From NCBI RefSeq assembly GCF_033807715.1, contig NC_084609.1, forward strand, positions 34,272,850 to 34,336,849: DNA of 64,000 nucleotides. The letters run 5' to 3'. The position numbers and the translations under genes are program-made. The notes under the pieces were generated by a model, which made no database searches, was not told where the DNA came from, and worked only from the letters and a program-made list of their open reading frames with translations. The DNA comes from Cololabis saira (taxonomy: Eukaryota > Chordata > Actinopteri > Beloniformes > Belonidae). Positions 21,574 to 31,546 of this stretch are shown here, piece after piece. Each line of letters opens with the position of its first letter. Position 1 is the first letter of the stretch.

Positions 21574-21645
21574 ACTGGAGCCACCGGGGCCCGGGGCTCC
21601 TCACCGGTCCGGTCCGGTGAGGAGTCCCGGTGCCCCGGAGCTAAG
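21574..21645. other. GC-rich imperfect hairpin
   Basis: Arms of about 24 bases, inner part CTCCTCACCGG / CCGGTGAGGAG around a TCCGGT centre. It lies inside the TIR transposon, in otherwise AT-rich DNA. Function unknown. Confidence 0.6.
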
Positions 21646-22059
21646 CTGAATACTTAGCTCATGCAAAGATCATACTTGTAGACAAATATAAATAACATTA
21701 AAAAAAATAAAGTCACTTACCGCTGACTCGTGTGCAGTTGCCGGGTCCGTACTGTGGGCACTGATCCTTTTATGAGGGTAAGTGTTGATGCAAAACCTCA
21801 TTTTTACTGTCCCCTCGCTGTGGAAACAGCCACACGATTCTGAACAATGGCGGAAGCTCCAGCCGGCGGAGTTAGTTGTGGGCGTGTTTTCAGCAGTGGA
21901 GGATGACCTATGGAAATCAGCGCCTATCATTACGTAACGATAGGCGCAGATTCTGAACGGCTCGTAAAAGTCACGTGACACTGGAAGATTCAGCCGGGCG
22001 GGGTGAACAGACCGTGGAGAATTTCGTGGCATTTCATCTTTTCTGTGTTGGCAGGGTCA

Positions 22060-22438
22060 ATTCAATTCAATTAAATTTTATTTATATAGCGTCTAATACA
22101 ACAGAGTTGTCTCTAGACGCTTTACAGAGACCCATACCCAGAACATGACCCCCGAGCAGTTATTACATAAACAATGGCAGGTAAAAACTCCCCTAGTGGG
22201 AGAAAAACCTTAAGCCAAACAGTGGCAAGGAAAAACTCCCCTTTAGGAGGGAAGAAACCTTGAGCAGGACCAGGCTCATCAGGGGGGACCCTCCTGCCGA
22301 GGGCCAGACTGGTGGGTCAGGGACGGCAACAGCACAGCAGGCAGGTGGAAGCAGCAACGGGATGACCGGGGGTGGGGACCGCAGGCCAGCACGCAGCTCC
22401 CGAAGCTCCGGCCCAATCAGCAAGTCCCAGGTTGGGGT
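22060..22438 (-). mobile_element. LINE 3' tail with 9-bp target duplication
   Basis: A 5'-truncated LINE end on the minus strand, finishing with (TTGAA)n. It contains the phrase encoding CTGTTTGGCTTAAGGTTTTT and the TTAGACGCTATATAAATAAA motif shared by copies at 45.7, 55.3 and 63.5 kb. It is flanked by GCAGGGTCA (22,051-22,059 and 22,439-22,447). Nested in the TIR transposon. Confidence 0.9.
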
Positions 22439-22891
22439 GCAGGGTCAGGAAAAGACTTGTGCTCCAGGGGGAGACCACTTTATATACGTTAAAACAAGAA
22501 AAAACGTGTTTTTCATAATAGGTCCCCTTTAAACACAGCTGACTTATCTCTGGTTGTAAAACTCACTGAAGTGTTGAGGACAGACACGTCAGTCATTGAG
22601 TGTGATGTCACATGTTCAGGTCACATGATGCTCTTCACACATCTCTCTCCACATCTGGATGCTGTCGGCCTCAGCAGCAGTGGACTCTTTGGATGTTGAT
22701 GTTCATCCACAAGTTTAGTTCAGGCTGAAACGTCTCAGCAACATTTGTTGGATTCAGGGTGAATTCCAGTGTTTCTGCTGATCCTCTGACTTTTCCTTCA
22801 GCTCCATCATCAGGTGAACATGAGGACACAGTCAGCTTCAGTCTCAGAGCAGTTCTCTCAGAGTCTCTGCATGTGTGTTGTGTGTCCGCAG

Positions 22892-23065
22892 GCTGTCAGG
22901 CTGTCTGATCTCAGAGGAAGGCTGTGCTTCTCTGGTCTCAGCTCTGAGCTCCAACCCCTCCCACCTGAGAGAGCTGGACCTGAGCTACAACCATCCAGGA
23001 GAGTCAGCAGGGAAGCTTCTGTCTGCTGAACTGGAGGATCCCCGCTGGAGACTGGACACTCTCAG
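22892..23065 (+). pseudogene. LRR exon 2 of the disabled NLR
   Basis: 174 bases bounded by GCAG and GTAGG, encoding [19 protein letters not shown] and a WRLDTLR end. The intact paralogue is one codon shorter. Confidence 0.9.
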
Positions 23066-23543
23066 GTAGGAAGACAGAAGGACATCAGTGTGCTGGACTC
23101 TTCATGATGTTGTGGACATCATCTTTGTGGCTCTCTGGCTTTGAACAAAGATCTTTGAGCAGATGGAGCTGCTGCAGCTCATCTGGTGCTGCAGCAGAGC
23201 TGATAGATACAGTTCACGACTCTGAGCCGTTCTTGACCCAGTAAACATCCCACAACCACAACAGTGTGGTTTTCAGGCCCATCACAGCACAATAACAGCT
23301 GCACCTTCACTCATCCATGACATGGTCTCCTCCTGCTGCTGATTCAGCAGAGATGAAATCAGATGAAAAGAATGTGTTGAAACTGTGCTGGAAGGTGACG
23401 ACCACAGGACAGACTCCAGAGATGCTGCATTCAAGTGCATCTGTCCAAGTGTTGGACTGTTCCTTCATCAGTGTGTGAGAGCCATGTAATGTCCATGTTT
23501 GCTGAAAGAGACTGAGCTGGTCTGACCCCCCTCCTCCTTTCAG

Positions 23544-23590
23544 GGTGGAGCCTGCTGGACAACGATGGATGACACCAGGTCTGAGGAAGT
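23544..23590 (+). pseudogene. 47-bp linker exon of the disabled NLR
   Basis: Small exon encoding [15 protein letters not shown]. It links the LRR to the PRY-SPRY exon and splits the tyrosine codon at its 3' border. Clean CAG and GTAAGT borders. Confidence 0.85.
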
Positions 23591-23720
23591 GTAAGTGTGT
23601 TTTTATTTCATTCACACATTCAACCATCTTCACACTGACACATCACTCATTCATGAGTCCATCAGTGATCAATGACTGATCAATAATAACTGCAGCTGGG
23701 TTGTTTGTTCTCTCCATCAG

Positions 23721-24253
23721 ATTCCTGTCAACTCACCATCGACACAAACACAGTCCACAACGACATCAAACTGTCTGACAACAACAGGAAGATGATGTTT
23801 GTGGAGGAGGATCAGTCATATCCTGATCATCCAGACAGGTTTGATGTCTTCTCTCAGCTGCTGTGTAGAGAAGTTCTGACGGGTCGCTGTTATTGGGAGT
23901 TCCAGAGGAGAGGAAAGGTTTCTGTATCAGTGAGTTACAGAAGAATCAGAAGGAAAGGACACTCTGATGACTGTAGGTTTGGAAGGAACAATCATTCCTG
24001 GAGTCTGGATTGTTCTGATGGAGGTGGGTACCGTGTCCGTCACAATGACAGAGGAACATCTTCCTCCTCCTCTTCCTCAGTCTCTGACAGAGTAGTAGTG
24101 TATGTGGACATTCCTGCTGGAACTCTGTCCTTCTACATCGTCTCCTCTGACAGACTGATCCCCCTCCACACCTTCAACACCACATTCACTGAACCTCTCT
24201 ATCCTGGGTTCTGGCTCTGGTTTAGGTCTGGTTCTTCAGTGTCTCTGTGTTGA
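23721..24253 (+). pseudogene. PRY-SPRY (B30.2) exon of the disabled NLR
   Basis: Open through to the stop at 24,251-24,253, with the B30.2 landmarks [10 protein letters not shown], the serine run before VSDRVVVYVD, and AGTLSFY. It is intact here, but the protein upstream is broken. Confidence 0.9.
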
Positions 24254-24639
24254 GTTCAGTCTCAAGAGTCTCCTCCTGTCAGAGAAACTGTCTCTGTTGG
24301 ACAGATAGTTGAGTCTGTACATGTCTGTCTCTGTTTCCACCAGAACACCTGAATCACATGTTGGTGAAACTGTTCTGAATGATTCCTTGGAAACTTCTTC
24401 CTCTTCCAGTCCTTTAAAGGTGGAAGCTGCCGTTATTCCAGGATCCACATGTTGTTCTTCTGTCTGTTTCCAGCCAGAGCTTCACAGTGAACAGCAGCAT
24501 GTTGTTTCTCTGCAGCTCAGTTCAGCTGAGATCATTCAGTTCATTTCAGCTGCAGGTAGTTTGCTGCACATGTGACCAACTGTGATGTCAGAGAGGAATC
24601 ACTGAGGTGCAATCAGCCAAGATGAAGTTACAACCTCAA

Positions 24640-25400
24640 GGTTCAAGGTTCACTTTATTGTCATACTAAAAGTCCAAGTACAAGTAGAACGAAATTGTGT
24701 TGCCACTGGCTCAAAGCAAGCAATACAAACTATTAAAACACTAAAAACTCTAAAGACTAAAAGATAAGAACACTAGGCTAAAAACTAAAACACTGCGTGC
24801 AGTACTGTAAACAGTCGTTGTTGAGGGTAGACAGGAAATGGGTACTGTTTATTTAAAAGTCTTATGGAGTGGGGGAAAAAACTGTCATGGAGCCTGGCTG
24901 TTCTGCACCTGTCGCTCAGAAACCTTTTGTTTGCCCTTGATAGGCAACGACTGTGTGCAATGTCCTTGATGGATGTGAGGGAAGTGCCGGTGACTTTGGC
25001 TGTAGCTTCCACCACTCTCTGCAGGGCTTTTCGATCAGCTGCTGTACAGCTTTCATGCCAGATGGAGATGCAGTTGGTCGATATGGTTTCAATTGTGCCC
25101 CTATAGAAGGTGGTGAGGATGGGCGGTGGTAGGTGTGCTCTCCTCAGCCGACGTAGGAAGTGCAGCCTCTGGTTGTCTTTCTTTGACAGTGAGGCTGTAT
25201 GTGTGGACCAGGACAAGTCACTGGAAATGTGATCCCCCAGAACCTTTGTACTCTGGGCGATCTCCACAGCAGCTCCACCTATGAGGAGAGGGGTGTGTGT
25301 AGGCTGGTTCTTTCTGGGGTCCATGATGACCTCTATGGTCTTGTTGACATTCAGTTGATAGTTAACCTGCTGACAAATCTGAGCACAAGGTTGCTGTGCA
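24640..25400 (-). mobile_element. LINE 3' fragment (RT C-terminus)
   Basis: The minus-strand frame 25,324-24,785 encodes a LINE C-terminal region (LHFLRRLRRAHLPPPILTTF, then ADRKALQRVV), followed by a terminal region with GTTCAAGGTTCACTTTATTG. The cut lies 3' of the plus-strand NLR copy. Confidence 0.75.
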
Positions 25401-26130
25401 GCCAGGGTTCATCCTGGTCTTTATTCTCACCAGTTCCTGTTCCAGCCATGACATCACTACTGGACTGTCAGGTCTCTGTCATGGTAAAGTGTTTGTTTAT
25501 ATGTGAGCTCTCACCAAGATGAATAAGATGATCCATCCTTTATCTAGAACTGCTTCTTCATGTTCAGGGTCCCGGGGATCGGCCTTGTTGATTTTAAATG
25601 TACTATGATGATTTTTATGTACATTTGTCAGTAGAAGGAGAAATCAACAACGATAATGTGCTCTATGGTTCCTACACTGTAGAAGAACTGGACAACCCCT
25701 CCATGATGTCATCTGTAACGTTGTTTTCAGCTCTCATTTTCTCACCTAATGATTCAGTGAGTCAAGAAAACTGTTTGGAAATAAGATGTTTTTATTGCCA
25801 CAACCACAGATTTTATGTTCCATCGTCCATTGGATCAGATTGACACCAAATCTATATTTCTGTAGATACCAAATATAATCAGCTGTTTTCCTCCATCAAA
25901 AGCTGTTTCAGCATCTAGAGTACAGACTGTAGCTCAGGGAGGTGGTTTTGTGGATTACTGATCAATATTAAAGTGTTCATGATGTCATCACATGAGTGTT
26001 GGTTTGTCTTTAAGCCGCTTGGATAAATGTCATTCTGGTTGCTGCCATCTTGTCGGTACAAATCAACCATCAACATCGATGCCAACTACTGTCCAAAGAT
26101 GCAAAAAAGGAACAAGTCCTGGTGTCAGCT
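25400..26130. other. Unassigned DNA
   Basis: No gene or known repeat recognised. The short open frame at 25,598-25,843 has no domain and no splice context. Confidence 0.4.
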
Positions 26131-26182
26131 TCCGGACAACTTGACTGGAACATATTTATGACCAAATAAATGTTGGAAACAG

Positions 26183-26600
26183 GCAGATCCAGACCTGCAG
26201 TTCTTCTGTTGACCACTAGAGTCCAGATCCAGCCCTGCAGTTACTCTGTTGACCACTAGGGTCCAGATCCAGCCCTGCAGTTACTCTGTTGACCACTAGG
26301 ATCCAGATCCAGCCCTGCAGTTACTCTGTTGACCACTAGGGTCCAGACCCAGACCTGCAGTTACTCTGTTGACCACTAGGATCCAGATCCAGACCTGCAG
26401 TTACTCTGTTGACCACTAGGATCCAGATCCAGACCTGCAGTTCTTCTGTTGACCACTAGGATCCAGATCCAGACCTGCAGTTCTTCTGTTGACCAATAGG
26501 GTCCAGATCCAGACCTGCAGTTCTTCTGTTGACCACTAGGGTCCAGATCCAGACCAGCTGTTCTTCTGTTGACCACTAGGGTCCAGATCCAGACCTGGAG
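26183..26600. repeat. 40-bp minisatellite, about ten units
   Basis: Exact 40-base period, as the CTGCAG sites show; the core is GTTGACCACTAGGGTCCAGA. The second composite copy has about six units at 40,165-40,428. Confidence 0.95.
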
Positions 26601-26636
26601 TTAACAGATCATAATCGTACAATTTTAAAACTTAAA

Positions 26637-27062
26637 GGGGACCTATTATGGCATCTAATACCTATTTTAAACAGGCCTTGAATGTCTTAAAAACAAGCTT
26701 TTGATTGTTTTTGCTAAATAAATGAGAAATTCAGCTATGATAATGAGGCACTGTGCTGATTGGCTGCCTGAATGACACGATACACCGCTACGAAAAAACG
26801 GTGGAAGCTCCGGCCGGCGGAGTTAGTTGTGGGCGTGGTTTCACGCATCGGAGGCCAACCTATGTAAATCGCGCCCGTTGTTACGTAACGACGGGCGCAG
26901 AATCTGAACGGCTCCTAGATCCACATCACACTGGATGGCTCATCCGGGCGGCTGTACAGACCCTGCAGAATTGGGTTGCTTTCCTCCTTCTCTGAGTTGG
27001 CAGGCTGAGGGGAGACCACTTTATTAAAGCAAGAGAAAACCTGTTTTTCATAATAGGTCCCC
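26637..27062. mobile_element. Short GGGGACC-type TIR element (MITE)
   Basis: Left end GGGGACCTATTATGGCAT, right end CATAATAGGTCCCC. It shares internal sequence with 20,650-22,527 (ATGATAATGAGGC, GATTGGCTGC, GCCGGCGGAGTTAGTTGTGG). The copy at 40 kb lacks it, which confirms it as an insertion. Confidence 0.9.
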
Positions 27063-27705
27063 TATAAATAAAAAAAGTAATACGTCTCTTTGTGGCAGTT
27101 ATCTTTCATTAGAGATTTCTGAAACCACTTTTGTGTCTTCAGCTCTTTTTGAGTGCTGCTGACCACAACTGCAGGATGCCAGTCAGGCGTTTCCATTACC
27201 TTGAGATTCAGGAGAAAACCCAGATATCCAAACAGAAATCCTGTAATGGAGACGGCACTAATTCAAAAACATCCAGAATATCCAATAAACCTTTTTACGC
27301 TTCCTGGAGGTGGTTTGTCAGCTAATAATCCAGTTTAGTGTCAAAGTGTCGTGGAAACATGTTTTCTGCATTTTCACGTCTCTGGCAGCGTTGGATGTGA
27401 CGTAGCCGGATGGTCTTTCCTTTGAATTTCACACAGCAAATTAATAGATGTGAATTTTTCTGCATCTGAATTAAACACCTCAATTTTTCAACACTTTATT
27501 GTCTCCACTTTTTTTTCAGTGTTTTTTTTTATTTATTTATTTTTTTTCTTTTTTCCTTGTCTGCACACATATTAATGATTGATACCATGACGGTAGAATT
27601 CAAAAGTATATATATGTGCATTATTACTATATTTAATATATATACATATATATACGCATACATATGCGTACACATACATAAATATACACATACAAACCCA
27701 GTGAT

Positions 27706-28315
27706 TTTTTTTTTTTTTTTTTTTTTGGGGGGGGGGGGGTGACGACATCCACTGCCAATCCAGGAAGCAGGAACACACGGAAACACACGTCAAGCACTGT
27801 AAATCTGCAACAGTGCAACATCTGCAACCCACCGCCTGCGAGGACCCCCCCCCCCCCCCCCCCCGGCGGCGGCCAAGGGGGCCCGCGGGCGGGGCCCCCA
27901 CGGCGCGGGAAGAAGCAGCCAGGGATCCCGCGGCGGCGGACCGCGACCCAGGCAATCCCCGGCCACCCGGTCCGGGCCGGACACGCGGCCAGGAGGCCCC
28001 CACCCCTCAGGCCAACGACCCCCACCCGGCAGGGGGCCAGCCTGCCCGGAGAGACAGAGCCGCCCCGGCCGCGGGCAGGCGCACCCGCCCCCCACGGAGT
28101 GGCCCTCCAAGACCAGAGGGGCGCCCCGCCGCAGAGGCAGTGGGGGGGACCGGAGACGGGCCCGGAGAGAGGGAACCCCCCAACAAGGCGACACCCGTGC
28201 AGGCCCGACAGCGGAGGGCCCCAGACCCAGGCATCCCATTCATTCATCCATTCACCTATCCGATATCTATACTAATAATAATATGATATACTATACATAA
28301 TAATAATACTAATAC

Positions 28316-28330
<15 letters not shown>
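27706..28330 (-). mobile_element. L1 3' UTR, distal block with poly(A)
   Basis: G-rich on the minus strand, ending CATCC-type sequence, a C run, then a poly(A) tail. Predicted proteins here on either strand are proline- or glycine-rich artefacts of base composition. Confidence 0.75.
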
Positions 28331-28347
<17 letters not shown>

Positions 28348-28356
28348 TATATATAT
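28318..28356. repeat. (AAT)n/(AT)n microsatellite
   Basis: Simple repeat directly after the A-rich 3' end of the cog3 copy (minus-strand reading). Confidence 0.9.
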
Positions 28357-30715
28357 ATTTTTTTTTGAGCATTAACCTTTTTTAATCAGAAAGTCCATAA
28401 ATAGAATACCTTTACACGTCATCTTTATATGGGACACACCAAAGCATATGTATGATGATGATTTTTCTTTTGTTACTCTGTGAGGATCAAACACTTATGA
28501 ACATTGTGTATTACTGTACAAGAGCAAATGCATACTTATTTTTAATCTGTCTGGTTATAAAAAAAAAAGAAAGTATAAAACATAAGAGTCCCTTATCTTT
28601 TTACACATCAATAAAATATCAGACCATCACAAGAACGTGGTGGATGAAAAGGTTTAAGAAGCAGCGACAAGGACGTGCTGCGATTTGATTGGGAAAGTCG
28701 TCGGAGTCACCTGTAGCACACGTCATCATCCAGCTCTACTGAGAGTTTTACAAAGAATCCAAATAAAGGAATATGATATCCTGCAGCATTTCTCTTTTCC
28801 TGGTCTTGGGCTTCTTGGCTGCTCAGTAGGGCGACACGTGCATCTGATTTGTCCGGATGTGTCCTTGTCTGAACCATCTCCACCCCACCTTCACATAGAG
28901 TGCAAATTCTCCTTATCCCCAAAGATTTGGTGTCCAGAGATGAAACTGTGAAAGCAACCCTGACCAAAACAGCAGTTTTTAGTTAAATAAAATGATCAGT
29001 TCATACCCTTACACGTTACTCTGCACCTCCTGGATCGTTATAGGCTTCAACATGAATACAGACACCTCTATCGAAACATTTTTGGGCCTCGTGCGAGAAT
29101 TATTTTCTTTTTTTCTTTAATGCCATCAGTTCAGGATTTGTGGTCCAGAAGGCAGCACGGGCACAGTTTTTCTGGTCATCTCGCCTACTCAACCTCACAG
29201 CTTCGGGTCATGGCGGTAGCTGCAGTTTCTTATCGCTTGTCCAGAGGGGGTTCACCAGCGTCTCTTCACCAAACATTACTTATTCACCGACAGAAGTAAA
29301 TTAACCTGCTCCATTGATGGACACGCGATGATTTGAAGATCTTCCCCGCTGTATTCCTCCTGAAGCAAGGCATGCAGTCTTTGGAATACCTGCTGGATGT
29401 TATTCCGGACAGGCTTGAAAAGGATGAACTCTGTGTCTCTGTTGGCCAAGTACAAGGACATGCTCTGTAAAGTGCTTGGCAGCTTGCTCTTCATCACCCG
29501 GTAGGTAGCCATCACTATATCGTTGATCTTTGCTGGCTGCGCCCAAGGCTGCTGAGACAGGCTGTACGTCGGGCCGCCTTGGATTGCCATCGTCTTTAGG
29601 GCTGCGACCTTGGTGAGAAACTCCTCAAGGTTCCCCACGAAGATCTGAGTCTGCTGTTGGATAAACTGCTCACAGCTGAACTTCAGGTGCCGGTCCACGT
29701 CCTTCTTTGAGTCGATGTAGTGCTCCTTTATCTCCGGTGTTCCCTCCAACAGGAATTCAAGTATGGCATTGTGACTATTGAGTCGGAAGAATTTGGGAAC
29801 AGCCTTAGGGTGCAGGATTTTGAAGGCGGCATCTCGTGTTTTTTTCAGGTCCAGTGAGATTTCCTTGATGGCAAAATCAGTGTGAAATGGGGCAATCTGT
29901 TCACGCATTATCAGCAGGTGCTTGATCAGGAAAAGTTGCCCATCTACTTGTGTCTTATTTTTAAGGATGATATCAGAGGCTTTAAGCAGCGACTGGATGC
30001 AAGCCGACAAGGCTTCTTGAGATAAACCCTGGAATACCACTCTATCTATGCATCTGTAAAGCTTGGACAGACAAACCAGCGTTCGCCTGACAGTCGGGTA
30101 CCACATGCCGTGCAGATCCGCGGGAGAGACAGATGTGTTGAGACAAGATGCCTCTACGCTGGCGACACTGCTGTTTCTTCTACCGTCAGCATCTTCAAGC
30201 TGTACATCAGAAAACGTGGATTCTTGTGACATCTGCTTCATCTGCTCTTCTTTCAAGCTCTGGGCAATTTTCTCCATCATCTCCAGTTTTTCAGGATATG
30301 CCAGATCCCCTGGAGCTGGGTTGTAACCTATGATATCAGTCTGTATGTAAATGTGAGTCCTGTAGACCAGCCTCTCCTGAACATCCTCCAGCATTTGCTT
30401 CACCACAGCATCAAAGGCTCCCATCTGTGCAGCGTTGTTTTGGACGTGGTCTTCGAGCATCTCGTTCTTAAGGATGCTGCAGAGCTCAGACAGGGTTTCC
30501 AGGTGGATGATGTGGATAATGAGCGGCCGGAGGACATCATAGAGTGACAAACACAACTTCTCCAGCAGCTCGTCAAGTTTTAGTGTAGGTTTAGAGAAGA
30601 ACTCGTTGTATAGCTGGTGTTCATCCTAGCTTTAGAGAGGCATTGCTTGAACTTGGCCATATAAACGGGATAGTCCTTAAAATTGGGATGCGCAGTGTCT
30701 ATTTTGCTGTTAAAA
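28357..30715 (-). pseudogene. cog3: Processed copy of cog3 (oligomeric Golgi complex subunit 3)
   Basis: COG3 is a subunit of the COG tethering complex, which acts in retrograde traffic within the Golgi. The minus strand has an intronless match: a short piece with AHPNFKDYPVYMAKFKQCLS (about 30,690-30,632), then a jump to DEHQLYNEFF at 30,626 and an uninterrupted frame to the stop at 29,276. That frame contains GMWYPTVRRTLVCLSKLYRC, QPWAQPAKIND and a CPSMEQVNLLL end. The first ATG in this frame gives 426 residues; the whole protein is normally about 830. The missing residues between the two pieces are an internal deletion that also shifts frame. A long 3' UTR ends ATTAAAAAAGG...CTC followed by nine A. 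Lack of introns plus an A tail indicates a retrocopy. Confidence 0.9.
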
Positions 30716-31546
30716 CCGTGAGGCGGGGAGTGCCGGGCCACGCGGGACAGTGCCCCCCAGGACCCGGACCCCCCGCCCTTCGCCTATGTGCGTATGAATC
30801 GTGTAAGGGGGGAAGGAGGGGGAGCGGAGGCCGAAGCCAGGAAGCAGGACCAGCAAAGCCGGCCCTGATAAGACACCCGCGTCCCCCCACCGGCCATCCA
30901 GTAGACGGGGGTCGGCCCTCCGAGCCGGGCCAGAGCCCCACCGTACCTCCACGGGCGCCCCCGGCGCCGCCGGAGCCCCCAGACGGAGGGGGAAACGGTC
31001 CAACATCCTCCCATTCATACTGACAACATAAGACATAGACACCTGGGAATGGTGCCACCCCGCCGCCGTGCCCGCCCGTGCACCCCCCGGTCAGGGGAGG
31101 CCCGATCCCCGGACCCGGCCCCACCCCCCCCCGAGGCCACCCCGGCGGACACCCCAAGGGTCACGGAGTCCCCACATCCGCAGGGGCACTTGGCCCCCAC
31201 CCAGCGACGGAGGACCAAGGCAGCAATGCCCCCCCAGCGCAGACAGCCACCCCCCACCCAGGCAGGGCCGGGCCCTCCGAGTGGGACCCCCCCGTCCACG
31301 GCCCAGCCCCCCCCGGGAGACCCGGAGACGCCCAAGCCACAGCCCCCCGCCCGAGCCCCCCCAGCCACCCCCCCCACCGCCATGAGGCAACCCCCCCCAC
31401 AGGCCCCCAAGCCCCCCACCGGCCAGGGACAGGGCCCCGCGGCCCCCCCCACTGCCCCCCAGGGGCCACCGGAGGCCCGCGCCCCAGACCCCCCAAGCCG
31501 ACCCCCAACCCCAAGGGCTACGAGATCACCACCCCCCCCGCCCCCA
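30716..31546 (-). mobile_element. L1 3' UTR, proximal GC-rich block
   Basis: Very G-rich on the minus strand and continuous with the end of ORF2. It has open frames in several registers on both strands, rich in P or G, which I treat as compositional. It ends at the cog3 junction after CCCGCCTCACGG. Confidence 0.75.

Larger units (their letters stand above)
20650..22527. mobile_element. TIR transposon starting GGGGACCTATTATGG
   Basis: Ends are inverted: GGGGACCTATTATGG at the left, CATAATAGGTCCCC at the right, flanked by TTTAAA on both sides. The intact NLR copy keeps the uninterrupted site (TTTAAA followed by GATAAC on the plus strand, about 56,540). There is no transposase ORF. A shorter 426-bp relative lies at 26,637-27,062. 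It contains a LINE tail and a GC-rich hairpin. The superfamily is not certain; the target is compatible with a TA- or TWA-type or longer duplication. Confidence 0.88.
9351..24253 (+). pseudogene. nlrc3-like: Fish NLR (NLRC3-like, FISNA-NACHT-LRR-B30.2), disabled paralogue
   Basis: Same exon order as the intact copy at 53.8-63.2 kb. Exons: 9,351-9,483 (ATG at 9,395), 9,566-9,715, 9,854-9,960, 12,456-12,572, 13,286-13,364, about 16,761-16,944, 17,698-19,468, 19,779-19,952, 22,892-23,065, 23,544-23,590, 23,721-24,253. Lesions against the paralogue: exon 3 has lost about 10 bases at its 5' edge and is out of frame; exon 6 has lost its acceptor and first codons; the NACHT exon has a stop at 18,117, an 11-bp deletion after 18,419 and a net 13-bp loss near 18,751. 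Three transposons sit in its introns. A short N-terminal product is possible, but a full receptor is not. Confidence 0.9.
26130..27490. repeat. Dispersed composite repeat, copy 1 (with 40-bp array)
   Basis: It begins ACTGGAACATATTTATGAC, holds about ten 40-bp units, and continues with a segment containing GAGTGCTGCTGACCACAACT. The same order recurs at 40,131-40,880. Copy 1 is interrupted by a TIR element at 26,637-27,062. Identity unknown. Confidence 0.85.

Noticed and set aside
26183..26600. CRISPR-like array
   Set aside because: The 40-bp units are head to tail without spacers, in a vertebrate genome; a minisatellite.
27739..28275. Proline- and glycine-rich proteins in GC-rich DNA
   Set aside because: L1 3' UTR. 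All frames are open because of composition and no domain is seen.
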